Assembly: GCF_009909615.1 (NCBI RefSeq)
Contig: NZ_WWNE01000012.1
Coordinates: 274,697 to 338,696 of the forward strand
From: Acidiluteibacter ferrifornacis
GTDB lineage: Bacteria; Bacteroidota; Bacteroidia; Flavobacteriales_E; Vicingaceae
Direction: 5' to 3'
Length of the DNA stretch: 64,000 nt
The notes below the pieces were generated by a model that saw only the letters and a list, made by a program, of their open reading frames with translations, was not told the origin of the DNA and did no database searches. Position 1 is the stretch's first letter; every line of letters begins with the position of its first letter. Made by a program: the position numbers and the translations under genes. Below are positions 34,900 through 43,744 of this stretch, piece by piece.

Positions 34900-36614
34900 T
34901 TCGGTATTGCCTACTAACTGTTGGATTATTGTTTGGTATTGCTACGTCAGCTCAGCAATCTAAGTTAAAGCAAGAGCTTTCTATTACTCTGAAGCAACAA
35001 CGACTAGAGGACGTTCTTTTTTTAATTGCAGAAAAAGGAGCTTTTAATATTTCGTTTAATCCAAAGGTAATTGAATCAGATAGTTTAATTACTGAAAGTT
35101 ATCAAAAGGAAGAAGTTATATCGATCTTAAATGACTTGTTGCCTTCACATATAGAGGTAATAGATTTAGGTCACAGCATTCTACTTCGAGATGTGTCCAT
35201 GCCAAAAACACCATTGAAAAAGATTGAAATGAGGGGTTTGATTCAAGATCAGAATGAAAAGCCTGTTTCGGGTGCACTACTCTTTGAGGTAGAGGGGTTG
35301 GTTTCTACTTTATCCGGGGAAGATGGTACGTTTCACCTAAATGAAAAGTTGCAGGAGTCAGGAAGGTTAACTTTCTCAGTAACTAAGGAAGGGTGCTTGG
35401 ATACATTAGTTCAAATCTCAGTTAATAATGATCCGGTACTAATTCAATTAAATTGTAGATTAAAGGAGAATGAATTGATACCTCTGATGCCACTAAAAGA
35501 ATATACATTACCCCATGTTCCTTATGTTTTAGTGCCTCTTAAAGTTCAAGAGAGTTCTACACAATCAAAGGCTACGTTATTTCGGAAGTATCAGTTTTCA
35601 TTGGTGCCTGGTATTGGAACCAATCAGTTGTTGGGTGGATTGGTAGAAAATCAGTATTCGTTGAATTTAGTCGGCGGTTATAGTCTTGGAGTAAGTAAAA
35701 TAGAAATGGGAGCTGGTTTTAATATTGTAAGAACCGATGCGCAGTATTTGCAAATGGCCGGAGGATTTAACATGGTGGGAGCTAATTTTAAAGGGCTACA
35801 AATGGCTGGAGGATTTAATTACGTGGGACATGATTATAATGGGGTTCAATTGACGGGAGGAGTCAATTATATTGGTTCAAATTTTCGAGGAACACAATTA
35901 TCTGGAGGAGTCAACATAATCAATGGTAACTTCAATGGAGTTCAAATTTCAGGAGGATACAATCATGCACGTATATCTGATGGAATCCAATTGGCTGGAG
36001 GAATAAATCTTGCGGATACGCTTATAGGACTCCAATTAGCACCAGTAAATGTAGTCAGAGTGATGAAAGGTGTTCAGGTTGGTGTAGTCAATGTGGCAGA
36101 CAGTTCAACCGGTCCCATGTTTGGCTTAGTTAATATTGTTAGGAAGGGGGGAGTTCGTTCTTTAGAGCTTTCTTCAGATATATTGCCACATCTGAATTTG
36201 GTTTTCAAACTGGGGACTCCTCAATGGTATAATATATACTCAGCAGGTGGAAGTTATATTAATAATCAAATCCTTTGGAATTATGGATTGGGTTTTGGGA
36301 CAAGGCGTATTCTAAAAAGCCAACGACCTATTTATTATGAATCTATGGTTCACTGGTTATTTGAAGGAAAAAGAGATCAACCAATGCATTATGGATTGTG
36401 GAGTTCGCAAGTTGCCATAGGAAATAAGAGTTTTAGGAAAATTCAGCTGAGTGCAGGGCCAACTTTTAATTTATTATTATTCAATCCTAGTAATGCTTTA
36501 GAAGGAACAAAATCAATTCTTCCCTATCGTTTTTTATCGGTTACTAATAGTAGTTTTCAAATAGATGCATGGGTTGGTTTTAAGATCTTTCTTGGTTTTG
36601 GAAATAAATTCTAA
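34896..36614 (+). CDS. Free-standing STN protein with carboxypeptidase-regulatory-like and beta-repeat domains
   Basis: I start at ATG 34896, which overlaps the fecR stop as ATGA (572 residues); the frame is open two codons earlier from a TTG. Signal peptide (cut near SAQQ), an STN domain (28-100), a CarboxypepD_reg-like beta domain (about 110-170), and then a run of ~20-residue repeats of the form GGxNxxGxNxxGxQxAGG (about 285-420) resembling LA_2272-type surface repeats that form a beta-solenoid. The final ~130 residues are beta-rich. STN normally sits on a TonB receptor; here it is separate from the receptor that follows. Confidence 0.78.
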   Translation: MIRYCLLTVGLLFGIATSAQQSKLKQELSITLKQQRLEDVLFLIAEKGAFNISFNPKVIESDSLITESYQKEEVISILNDLLPSHIEVIDLGHSILLRDVSMPKTPLKKIEMRGLIQDQNEKPVSGALLFEVEGLVSTLSGEDGTFHLNEKLQESGRLTFSVTKEGCLDTLVQISVNNDPVLIQLNCRLKENELIPLMPLKEYTLPHVPYVLVPLKVQESSTQSKATLFRKYQFSLVPGIGTNQLLGGLVENQYSLNLVGGYSLGVSKIEMGAGFNIVRTDAQYLQMAGGFNMVGANFKGLQMAGGFNYVGHDYNGVQLTGGVNYIGSNFRGTQLSGGVNIINGNFNGVQISGGYNHARISDGIQLAGGINLADTLIGLQLAPVNVVRVMKGVQVGVVNVADSSTGPMFGLVNIVRKGGVRSLELSSDILPHLNLVFKLGTPQWYNIYSAGGSYINNQILWNYGLGFGTRRILKSQRPIYYESMVHWLFEGKRDQPMHYGLWSSQVAIGNKSFRKIQLSAGPTFNLLLFNPSNALEGTKSILPYRFLSVTNSSFQIDAWVGFKIFLGFGNKF

Positions 36615-36684
36615 ATTTATTTAAACTTTCTTAGGGGTATAGAATTACTTAGTTGTCATAAGGGAAACAACGAAAAATTACCTT

Positions 36685-39045
36685 ATGAAAATTAGAATGA
36701 AACTGATCGCATTGTTTCTATTCAATGCTGTAATTGGGTTAAATACAGCTTTTACCCAAACTCCTACTCAGACACTTCGTGGAAGAATTGTGGACATTGA
36801 TAGCAAAAGTGCAATTCCATTTGCAAGTGTAGTAATTGATAATTCTGATCCTATGATTGGTGTGACTTCCGACATAGATGGGAATTTCAAAATTGAAAAT
36901 GTTCCTGTAGGTCGGGTTACTTTGAAAATCTCCAGTATAGGATATGAGTTGGTGACCATTCCCAATGTTTTATTAATATCAGGAAAAGAGACAGTACTTT
37001 CTATAGACATGAAGGAATCCTTTACCCAATTAGAGGAAGTAGAAATTAGAGCCAATAAAAGAAATGAATCGTCCAATGAAATGGCACTTCTTTCTTCAAA
37101 GCAATTGTCTATTGAAGAGTCGAAACGTCATGCAGGTGCTATTAGTGATCCAGCTCGACTAGTTTCATCATTTGCAGGAGTAAGTAATGAAGGTTCAGGG
37201 AATAACGATATTATTGTAAGGGGAAATAATCCTCGATTTATTCAATGGCGTTTAGAAGGAATTGAAATTCCAAATCCCAATCACTTTGCCATTGAGGGCT
37301 TAACAGGAGGGCCAATTAATGCACTGAATAGTCAAATGTTGGATAATTCTGAATTTTATTCAGGTGCTTTTGCTCCTGAGTATGGGAATGCTCTATCAGG
37401 TATTTTCGATATGAAGCTAAGGAAAGGAAATGATGAGCAGCAAGAATATAGCTTTTCAGTGGGAGTTTTAGGTATCGATTTTACTGCTGAAGGTCCAATG
37501 GGTAAGAAAGGTACAGACAGCTATTTGTTTAATTATCGATATTCAACTCTTTCATTGTTAGATGATGCTGGTGTGGTAGATTTTGGAGGCGTCCCTAAAT
37601 ATCAAGATTTGAGTTATAAAGTTTTTGTCTCAACCAAAAAGGCTGGACATTTTACATTCTTTGGATTAGGTGGAGTAAGCAAAATTTCATTTGTTACCGA
37701 AGATGAAGACAATGAAGATCTTATTTTAGAAGATGGAGCTCAGAAAAGTATGTTGGGTGTAAGTGGAATCAAACATTTTATTCCTTTTGGAGATAAAACG
37801 TATTTAAAATCAACTGTTTCTTTTGGTTATAACAGTAGTGAATTAATTGAGAAACGTCCGTATCGAGATGAAGCATTAAAGGAGTTTTACAATGCAGAAT
37901 TGAATAATCAAACGTATCGAGCAGTATCTACACTCCATCATAAATTTAACGCTAAACATAAAATCCAAGTTGGATTATCGAATGCCTTTAATCAATTTGA
38001 TTTTGAAAATGAATTTTTTAGTGTTTCTGAGGAGCAGTATCGGATAGGACAAGCAAATAATGGTTCAGCAAATTTCAGTCAAGGGTTTATTAGTTGGCAA
38101 TGGAGAGTTACTGAATTATTAACTGCTGTTAGTGGTGTGCACTTTTCTAAAAGTAGTTTAAATAGAAAGGTGGCTGGGGAGCCAAGACTGGCATTGAAGT
38201 ATCAATTGAATGAAACGCAAAATTTGAATGCAGGTTTTGGATTACACAGCAAAATGTCTTCGTTGCCAAATCATTACGCTATAGTTTATCAAGAGGATGG
38301 AAGTTATACTACACCCAATAAAGATTTGGAATTGATGCAGGCCGCCCACTATGTATTAGGGTATGAAAATACATTGACTCCTAATTTGTTTTTTAAAGCC
38401 GAAGCCTACTACCAACACTTGTATAACATTCCTGTTGGAGTTGCACCAGCAAGTCAATATTCATTGATTAATCAAGACGATATTTTTGTAGATAAAGCAT
38501 TGGTTAACGAGGGAGAGGGCAGAAATATTGGAATAGAGCTGACGCTGGAGCGATACTTTTCCAAACAATATTATTTTTTAATTACCACTTCAATTTATGA
38601 TTCTAAATACAAGGCTAGGACAGGAGGGTGGAAGGAATCTCGCTATAATGGAAACTATGTTGGAAATATATTATTTGGTAAGGAATTCACAGTTGGACAA
38701 AAAGAATCAACAGATAAGACCATTAGTGTCAATTCAAGAGTGACCCTTTTAGGAGGTAGAAGGTATACTCCTATCAATTTAGAAGAATCAATTCAACAAG
38801 ACAAAGAGGTGTTGTATGAAGAACTATCATTCTCAAAAAAGGCAGATGATGTCTTGTATTTAAATTTAGCTGCAAGTTATCGGATTAATAAACCCAAGTT
38901 GAGTCATGAAATAAAGTTGGATATACAAAATATTACTAACAATCAAACGGCTATCGATTATTATTATAACAGTATTAGAGATGAAATAGGAGAAATTTCT
39001 CAATTAGCCATATTGCCAGTTCTTAGTTATACGATTAATTTTTAA
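36685..39045 (+). CDS. TonB-dependent outer-membrane receptor
   Basis: A 786-residue receptor. After the signal peptide comes a CarboxypepD_reg-like domain (TLRGRIVDIDSKSAIPFASV, GNFKIENVPVGRVTLKI), then the plug (AGAISDPARLVSSFAGVSN, NDIIVRGNNPRF) and a beta-barrel ending VLSYTINF with the terminal aromatic. It lacks its own STN domain, which is supplied by the preceding gene. Substrate unknown. Probably transcribed with the STN gene (70-nt gap), ending at the terminator at 39054. Confidence 0.9.
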   Translation: MKIRMKLIALFLFNAVIGLNTAFTQTPTQTLRGRIVDIDSKSAIPFASVVIDNSDPMIGVTSDIDGNFKIENVPVGRVTLKISSIGYELVTIPNVLLISGKETVLSIDMKESFTQLEEVEIRANKRNESSNEMALLSSKQLSIEESKRHAGAISDPARLVSSFAGVSNEGSGNNDIIVRGNNPRFIQWRLEGIEIPNPNHFAIEGLTGGPINALNSQMLDNSEFYSGAFAPEYGNALSGIFDMKLRKGNDEQQEYSFSVGVLGIDFTAEGPMGKKGTDSYLFNYRYSTLSLLDDAGVVDFGGVPKYQDLSYKVFVSTKKAGHFTFFGLGGVSKISFVTEDEDNEDLILEDGAQKSMLGVSGIKHFIPFGDKTYLKSTVSFGYNSSELIEKRPYRDEALKEFYNAELNNQTYRAVSTLHHKFNAKHKIQVGLSNAFNQFDFENEFFSVSEEQYRIGQANNGSANFSQGFISWQWRVTELLTAVSGVHFSKSSLNRKVAGEPRLALKYQLNETQNLNAGFGLHSKMSSLPNHYAIVYQEDGSYTTPNKDLELMQAAHYVLGYENTLTPNLFFKAEAYYQHLYNIPVGVAPASQYSLINQDDIFVDKALVNEGEGRNIGIELTLERYFSKQYYFLITTSIYDSKYKARTGGWKESRYNGNYVGNILFGKEFTVGQKESTDKTISVNSRVTLLGGRRYTPINLEESIQQDKEVLYEELSFSKKADDVLYLNLAASYRINKPKLSHEIKLDIQNITNNQTAIDYYYNSIRDEIGEISQLAILPVLSYTINF

Positions 39046-39053
39046 AGGACGTT

Positions 39054-39095
39054 AAAGCTCTCTAACTAAAGGTTCATTTAGGTTGGAGAGCTTTT
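39054..39095 (+). terminator. Intrinsic terminator after the TonB receptor
   Basis: Thirteen-base arms AAAGCTCTCTAAC (39054-39066) and GTTGGAGAGCTTT (39082-39094) with one wobble pair and a short T tract. It lies 8 nt after the receptor stop. Confidence 0.8.
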
Positions 39096-39115
39096 ACATT
39101 CATGCAATTATCAAC

Positions 39116-39691
39116 TTATCTGAACTGTTTCGGTTTTAAATTTTGATTCGTCAATTCTGCCACTTCTTTAATGCGCTTTTCTCTTGTTGATGCCCTTTTT
39201 GCGGAAGCAATCCAATACAGTAACGATTTTTTGGTGGATTTACTGAAATTGGAATAATTACTATTAGCGTTTGGAAATAAATCCAACTCCTTTTGCAAAT
39301 CATCAGGCATTTGAAGCGATTCTACTTCATCTAATATGTTCCAAGATCCATTTTTCTTGGCGATCTCAATAATTTCCATTCCTGCAGCCGTTATGAGACC
39401 TTTTTCTTCTAGCTTTTTTATTTTTTCTTTATTGACCTTCGACCACGTACTTTTAGGTTTTCGTTGACCAAAATATTGCATATAACTGTTCTCGTCGATG
39501 GTTCTTTTGGTGCTGTCTATCCATCCAAAACACAATGCTTCGTCCACCGCTTCGCTCCATGTTATAGAAGGAATATTCGACTTCTTTTTATACAAAATTA
39601 GCCACACAGAAGAAGAGGAAAGGTGATGGGCTGCAAGCCAATCTCGCCACTCTTTTCTATTGGATGGACAAAAGGTATTCAAGTCATTCAT
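39116..39691 (-). CDS. YdeI/OmpD-associated family protein
   Basis: I choose ATG 39691 (MNDLNTFCPSNRKEWRDWL), 191 residues; an ATG four codons upstream is possible. The pattern RKEWRDWLAAHH, EAVDEALCFGWIDSTKR, YMQYFGQRKPKSTWSKVNKE and a C-terminal YWIASAKRASTREKRI is the YdeI-like (DUF1905-associated) family, once described as bacteriocin protection. Cytosolic. Single gene. Confidence 0.82.
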   Translation of the reverse strand: MNDLNTFCPSNRKEWRDWLAAHHLSSSSVWLILYKKKSNIPSITWSEAVDEALCFGWIDSTKRTIDENSYMQYFGQRKPKSTWSKVNKEKIKKLEEKGLITAAGMEIIEIAKKNGSWNILDEVESLQMPDDLQKELDLFPNANSNYSNFSKSTKKSLLYWIASAKRASTREKRIKEVAELTNQNLKPKQFR

Positions 39692-39776
39692 TGAAATGAA
39701 CATCGGCAATTTAGACTATGATGAAGCCACCAAATTACAAAAATCTCTAAATGTTCATAGAAGTAGCGAAATAGGG

Positions 39777-41063
39777 TTAATTCGTCACTACTACCTTTTG
39801 GGATTGATAACCTTCATTGGTTCGCATAGAAATAAAGAGAATTTGTGAGCCCAAATCTTTACTGGATGAATAATGGTGAATTCCTTGGTTAAAGTATCCA
39901 TTGCGAATTGTTTCTACTACTTTTCCATCGATACCTATTAACTGAATAAATCCTCTTGTATGATTACTGAATTCCACAGAAAATGAGATTCGATTGGCAG
40001 GGTTTTGGAGTACTTTTATCAGATGAGCTTCTGTCTTGCTTTCTGAATGCGCTTCTATTAGGTCAGTAGGGACGCTATTTTTAGTGTATTTATAAATGGA
40101 ATTCCCAGAGAAAAAGGCCACCGTGTCATTGTACTTATAAAAACGATTGAAGTTAGAAGCCTGCGGTATATTGAATGAAATGTCTGTCCACGTATTACCC
40201 CCATCCAGTGTTTCATATATATGTTGACCTCCACCAGTCCAACCTTGTAGAGAGTCAATAAAACCGATCATTTGGATATCAAAAAATTTGTTGGCCACTA
40301 ATTTTTTGGTCCAATTCAGACCGCCATCGCTGCTTTTACAGAAGTAGGTGCTTGAAACATTAGAAGTAGAAGAAATAGAACCGTAATAATTCCGAGCGTC
40401 AAGGATTTGAAGCTTCCAAACATAATCACCTCTAGTATTGGTGGTGAATACTTTCTGCCAAGTGGCTCCAGCATCAGTAGTATATAGAATCACTCCACCT
40501 TCGTTTAGATTATTGCTTATTCCCGCAGCAAAACCTGTATCTAGGCTTAGAAATACAATGTCTACCAATGCGCTAGCATAAGCACTCATGTTAATCAATT
40601 GCCAGTTTTGTCCTTTGGTAGTAGATTTCACAACAAAAGCAGGAGAACTGTATATACCACAACCGTAAATTGTGCTGTCATTTGGTGAGCTTAAACCACA
40701 GATTCCAGAAGGTCGAGGACTGATATTGGTACTAATGTCCACCCAAGAATTTCCTGAATCGGTGGTCATATATAACGCTGAATCTAATGACCCACAAAAG
40801 CCTGTAGCTTCATCTATGAACTCGATGGATCGTTTATAATGATTTCCAGTGTGGCTTAATGACCAGTTGTTTCCACCATCAGTTGAACGATAAGTTAAGC
40901 TACTAATTCCTTGAGCAGCATAAGCGATGGAGTCGTTAACGAAGGTAATGTCGTCAAAGCGAGAGATACCACCTTGCATTAATCCATTCATAATGGCCCA
41001 TTGAGAATGGGAGTGAAGTGTTGTCAATAGGAAGAAGGCGAAAAGTATATAATTTCTCATCAT
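39777..41063 (-). CDS. T9SS-exported BNR/YCF48-like beta-propeller protein
   Basis: A 428-residue secreted protein: signal peptide (cut near SHSQ), repeated motifs STDGGNNW, TTDSGNSW, TTDAGATW, SSDGGLNW and TLDGGNTW (Asp-box/BNR or YCF48-like propeller blades), and a C-terminal T9SS type A sorting domain (from about 348, VLQNPANRISFSVEF to YQSQKVVVTN). Surface or extracellular; function unknown. Confidence 0.85.
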   Translation of the reverse strand: MMRNYILFAFFLLTTLHSHSQWAIMNGLMQGGISRFDDITFVNDSIAYAAQGISSLTYRSTDGGNNWSLSHTGNHYKRSIEFIDEATGFCGSLDSALYMTTDSGNSWVDISTNISPRPSGICGLSSPNDSTIYGCGIYSSPAFVVKSTTKGQNWQLINMSAYASALVDIVFLSLDTGFAAGISNNLNEGGVILYTTDAGATWQKVFTTNTRGDYVWKLQILDARNYYGSISSTSNVSSTYFCKSSDGGLNWTKKLVANKFFDIQMIGFIDSLQGWTGGGQHIYETLDGGNTWTDISFNIPQASNFNRFYKYNDTVAFFSGNSIYKYTKNSVPTDLIEAHSESKTEAHLIKVLQNPANRISFSVEFSNHTRGFIQLIGIDGKVVETIRNGYFNQGIHHYSSSKDLGSQILFISMRTNEGYQSQKVVVTN

Positions 41064-41117
41064 TTTTTAGTTTTGTAGACTTAGACTCTCTACTCAACAA
41101 AAATGCTGCTTACCCCA

Positions 41118-41675
41118 TTAAAATTCTTTGACACGCATCGACATCGTTAGGTTGTCGTAATATTGGTTTTGATGTTTGAAAAAGCCAGGAATTATTCCAT
41201 GGTCCACGAATCCCATTTTATGATATAAGCTAATGGCCACATGATTTTGAGCATAAACTTGCAACCATATTAATTCCAATATGGGGTTGGCTCTCGCCCA
41301 TTTGATTATAGCATCCATTAAAGCGGTGCCTAAACCACCATTTCTATATTCGCTCAAAATACCCATTCCTATTACTGCAGTATGTTGCATTAACTTCCTT
41401 CGACTACCGGTAAGGTCAATATTTCCTATTATTCTTTGCTGATGTTCCGCTACTAGTAGCATAGAGTTTTCATTTTGGATGAACGATTGTATCCATTCTT
41501 CACACTGCGGTGTTGTCATGCTGATTTCTTCCGAAAGTTTGGGAATGAATTCACTATCAGGAATATAATTCTTAATAGTGAGCAATAAATGTTCAGCATC
41601 ATCAGGTGTAGCACTTCTTACAGTCACTACTTGGCCGTTTTTTAATTGAATTTCAAAAGGAGGAGGAGGCTGCAT
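41118..41675 (-). CDS. GNAT family N-acetyltransferase
   Basis: A 185-residue GNAT: VRSATPDDAEHLL at the N-terminus, the acetyl-CoA loop GILSEYRNGGLGTALM (Q/RxxGxG/A type) and the motif B segment LQVYAQNHVAISLYHKMGFVDHG. Acceptor substrate not predictable. Adjacent leftward genes are not clearly linked. Confidence 0.88.
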   Translation of the reverse strand: MQPPPPFEIQLKNGQVVTVRSATPDDAEHLLLTIKNYIPDSEFIPKLSEEISMTTPQCEEWIQSFIQNENSMLLVAEHQQRIIGNIDLTGSRRKLMQHTAVIGMGILSEYRNGGLGTALMDAIIKWARANPILELIWLQVYAQNHVAISLYHKMGFVDHGIIPGFFKHQNQYYDNLTMSMRVKEF

Positions 41676-41727
41676 TGATCGCTATATGTTTAATTCTAAA
41701 TAAAACATGATTATTTCTACAAGTTGA

Positions 41728-42729
41728 CTATTTGACGTTTACATTCCAATTTATATAGTACACTAGCCATTTGAGGTTATTTTTTAGCGTACCCATATCG
41801 CAAATGAGTTGTTCTCTCGTGAAGTCAGTAATTTCAAAATTCTTCGTTTCTAATTTTTGAAGCTGATCCAGGCAAACTAGTCCTCTAGAGGCAACGATAG
41901 AGAATAATCTTGAAAACTTCTTTTTATTCTTTTCAGGAAAATTCGATTGATTGATGAGTTCAAAAATAGTATTCAATGAAGTTTCATAAGTCAATCGCAA
42001 ATTGCTAATAGACTTAGTTGTTGTAGCTAAAGTGCTAATTCCTGCTTTGTAATCTTTATAGATATCGAAAATGTCATTTTCAAGCTGACCAAGAAACCCT
42101 ATTTCAAATATAATTTCCTTCTCTTGTTCACTAATTTTGGCTTCTAAAGCGCTGCGATATAGAAGAATAAAGATGCCTCCTTTTTGCTTAGTAATTTGAG
42201 TTATTTCTTCTTGGGTCAAATTCGGTTGTTGTTGCTTAATACTCTCTACCTGAGCCTCAAATCCTTCAAGGTAATACCTCTTTATAATCTCTGCATTGGG
42301 ATGTTCTAGAGCTTTCATATAGAACTGAATGAACAATTTTTCCGTGGGAGTTTTAGCATCATTAGTATTTGTTCTATTGAGTATTTTCTTTAAGTGGGAC
42401 ATAGAGGTTCCTTCCATATCAAAAAAATCATCAAACAATCCAGTTGTTCCACCCAAATAAGTAAGCGACTTCCGTTCATTAGCAGTCAATTTTTTTCCAT
42501 CTAGTTGTTTGTAAATTTCTCCGATTACTGGTACAGCCAGCCCGTAGTAAAAGCGAATTTTATAAAGGTCATTTTTTGTAAGTGTGTGATCGTGGTTAAT
42601 GACAAAATCATCTAAATCATGTAAAATGGAATGCTGCATCCATTGCTTCTGAACCTTATAACTTCTGTAAATAAAGAAAACCAAAGAAGGGATCTTCAAA
42701 AAGTTTCCAATTTGTTTTATCAACTTCAT
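41728..42729 (-). CDS. Class 1 isoprenoid biosynthesis-type enzyme
   Basis: A 333-residue, largely alpha-helical protein with two aspartate motifs of the class 1 terpenoid synthase fold: DDFFD (100-104) and NDIFD (218-222, within a NDxxDxxKD context). Such motifs bind Mg-diphosphate in prenyltransferases and terpene cyclases. It lacks the chain-length region of a housekeeping polyprenyl synthase, and no mevalonate/MEP or carotenoid gene is adjacent, so prenyl transfer, cyclisation or an altered role are all possible. No signal peptide. Confidence 0.7.
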   Translation of the reverse strand: MKLIKQIGNFLKIPSLVFFIYRSYKVQKQWMQHSILHDLDDFVINHDHTLTKNDLYKIRFYYGLAVPVIGEIYKQLDGKKLTANERKSLTYLGGTTGLFDDFFDMEGTSMSHLKKILNRTNTNDAKTPTEKLFIQFYMKALEHPNAEIIKRYYLEGFEAQVESIKQQQPNLTQEEITQITKQKGGIFILLYRSALEAKISEQEKEIIFEIGFLGQLENDIFDIYKDYKAGISTLATTTKSISNLRLTYETSLNTIFELINQSNFPEKNKKKFSRLFSIVASRGLVCLDQLQKLETKNFEITDFTREQLICDMGTLKNNLKWLVYYINWNVNVK

Positions 42730-42784
42730 AAGTGGAATTGTGTAAACTGTATTCTGCCTTGTGTGTGGATAAAGATAACTTTTT

Positions 42785-42895
42785 CAATTTACTAATCCGA
42801 TAGCTATTGGTTAGCAAAAATGGAGTTGAGGCTTTGTATTTTTTTCATTTTCTACGAATACGCTAGCGGATTTTGTGGAGTTGCAAATAGGGAAG
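42785..42895. repeat. Intergenic element shared with the loop of the 47.7-kb attC-like site
   Basis: Shares CAATTTACTAAT, TAGCAAAAA, TTTGTATTTTTTT, TACGAA and GATTTTGTGGAGTT in the same order with 47694-47787, with a 14-base difference in length. Here it lies between two leftward genes at the left end of the cassette region and may be the remnant of another cassette boundary. Confidence 0.7.
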
Positions 42896-42953
42896 AGATT
42901 AATAAAACTGACTTATTCACAATGAACTATACAATATGTTGCCAAACGACTTT

Positions 42954-43547
42954 TTATAATCCAATGTCTTTAATATTCCAATAATCAATTTTTCCTTTTT
43001 CCTTTGTCTGATAAAAAATGGCAAAATCAGCTCCAATTGCCCGATCAGTATTAGGCACCTCAATGTCCGCTTTAAAGTAAAGTCGGTTTGAGCGTATAGA
43101 ATTATATTCCACACTTCTCAATACTGAATATTTAAAAAAATCACTGTCGAGACTATCTTTAAAAGTCGCTTGTTTTACTTGGGATTTAAGAATAACATCG
43201 TTACCTTTTTTTAATATTATTTCAGTCACATTATCGTGATATATGTCTTTATATATAATTGGTCTGTTCAAGTCGTTGATTCGCACAATTGAGCTGTCAT
43301 TCAACGAGTATGTTTTTAATTCAAGTTTGTGAATGTTATTTCCGATTTTTACTTCTTGACTTTTTCTGATAGTATCGAAGTCGGTCGGCCAATAAACAAC
43401 GGTTGTGTCCAATTTTTTCAGTTCGGGTTCCGGTTCAGTGTTTAATTCCGTTTCTGGCTTAAATTCAGATTGCGTTTTTTTCGACTTATTTTGGTCGCAA
43501 CTTGACAAAATTGAAAGTGAAAATATTATAATCAGAAGTTGTTTCAT
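42954..43547 (-). CDS. Lipoprotein of unknown function
   Basis: A 197-residue lipoprotein: signal peptide with lipobox LSSC (Cys17), a long Glu/Lys/Pro-rich linker (about 20-45) and a beta-rich domain with STKxG-like and VEYNSIRSNRLYFKADIEVP strands, ending WNIKDIGL. No family recognised. It is the leftmost gene of the cassette region, 20 nt from the boundary GTTAAC of the attC-like site at 43548-43744. Confidence 0.6.
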   Translation of the reverse strand: MKQLLIIIFSLSILSSCDQNKSKKTQSEFKPETELNTEPEPELKKLDTTVVYWPTDFDTIRKSQEVKIGNNIHKLELKTYSLNDSSIVRINDLNRPIIYKDIYHDNVTEIILKKGNDVILKSQVKQATFKDSLDSDFFKYSVLRSVEYNSIRSNRLYFKADIEVPNTDRAIGADFAIFYQTKEKGKIDYWNIKDIGL

Positions 43548-43744
43548 TGAAGGGTTTTCAACTGTTTGTTAACGGTTTGGCTATGCGCAGTGTCCCGAAG
43601 GGCATTGCGTATAGGTTTTGTTGTGCCCCGTTTTTATTTTTTCTTTTCGTTCTTGCGTTGGCTCAGACACACTCTTTGACAAGCTTTGAATGGCGTGGTG
43701 GCTTTGAGCGGCTTGGCAATGTGTGTGGTTGTGTGGGGTTAGTT
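43548..43744 (-). other. attC-like site, degenerate (after the 1259-residue gene)
   Basis: Spans the gap between two leftward genes. It has an inner imperfect hairpin CTATGCGCA (43581-43589) / TGCGTATAG (43606-43614) around CCCGAAGGG, GTTAAC at 43568-43573 near the next start, and GTTAGTT (43738-43744) overlapping the stop of the 1259-residue gene. Only GTTAG of the outer arm matches that unit's other boundary (GTTAGGT at 47650), so it is the least canonical of the set. Confidence 0.5.

Noticed and set aside
35750..36120. Repeating DNA pattern considered as a tandem-repeat locus
   Set aside because: It follows the ~20-residue protein repeats of the STN protein and diverges at DNA level, so it is coding structure rather than a mobile or satellite repeat.
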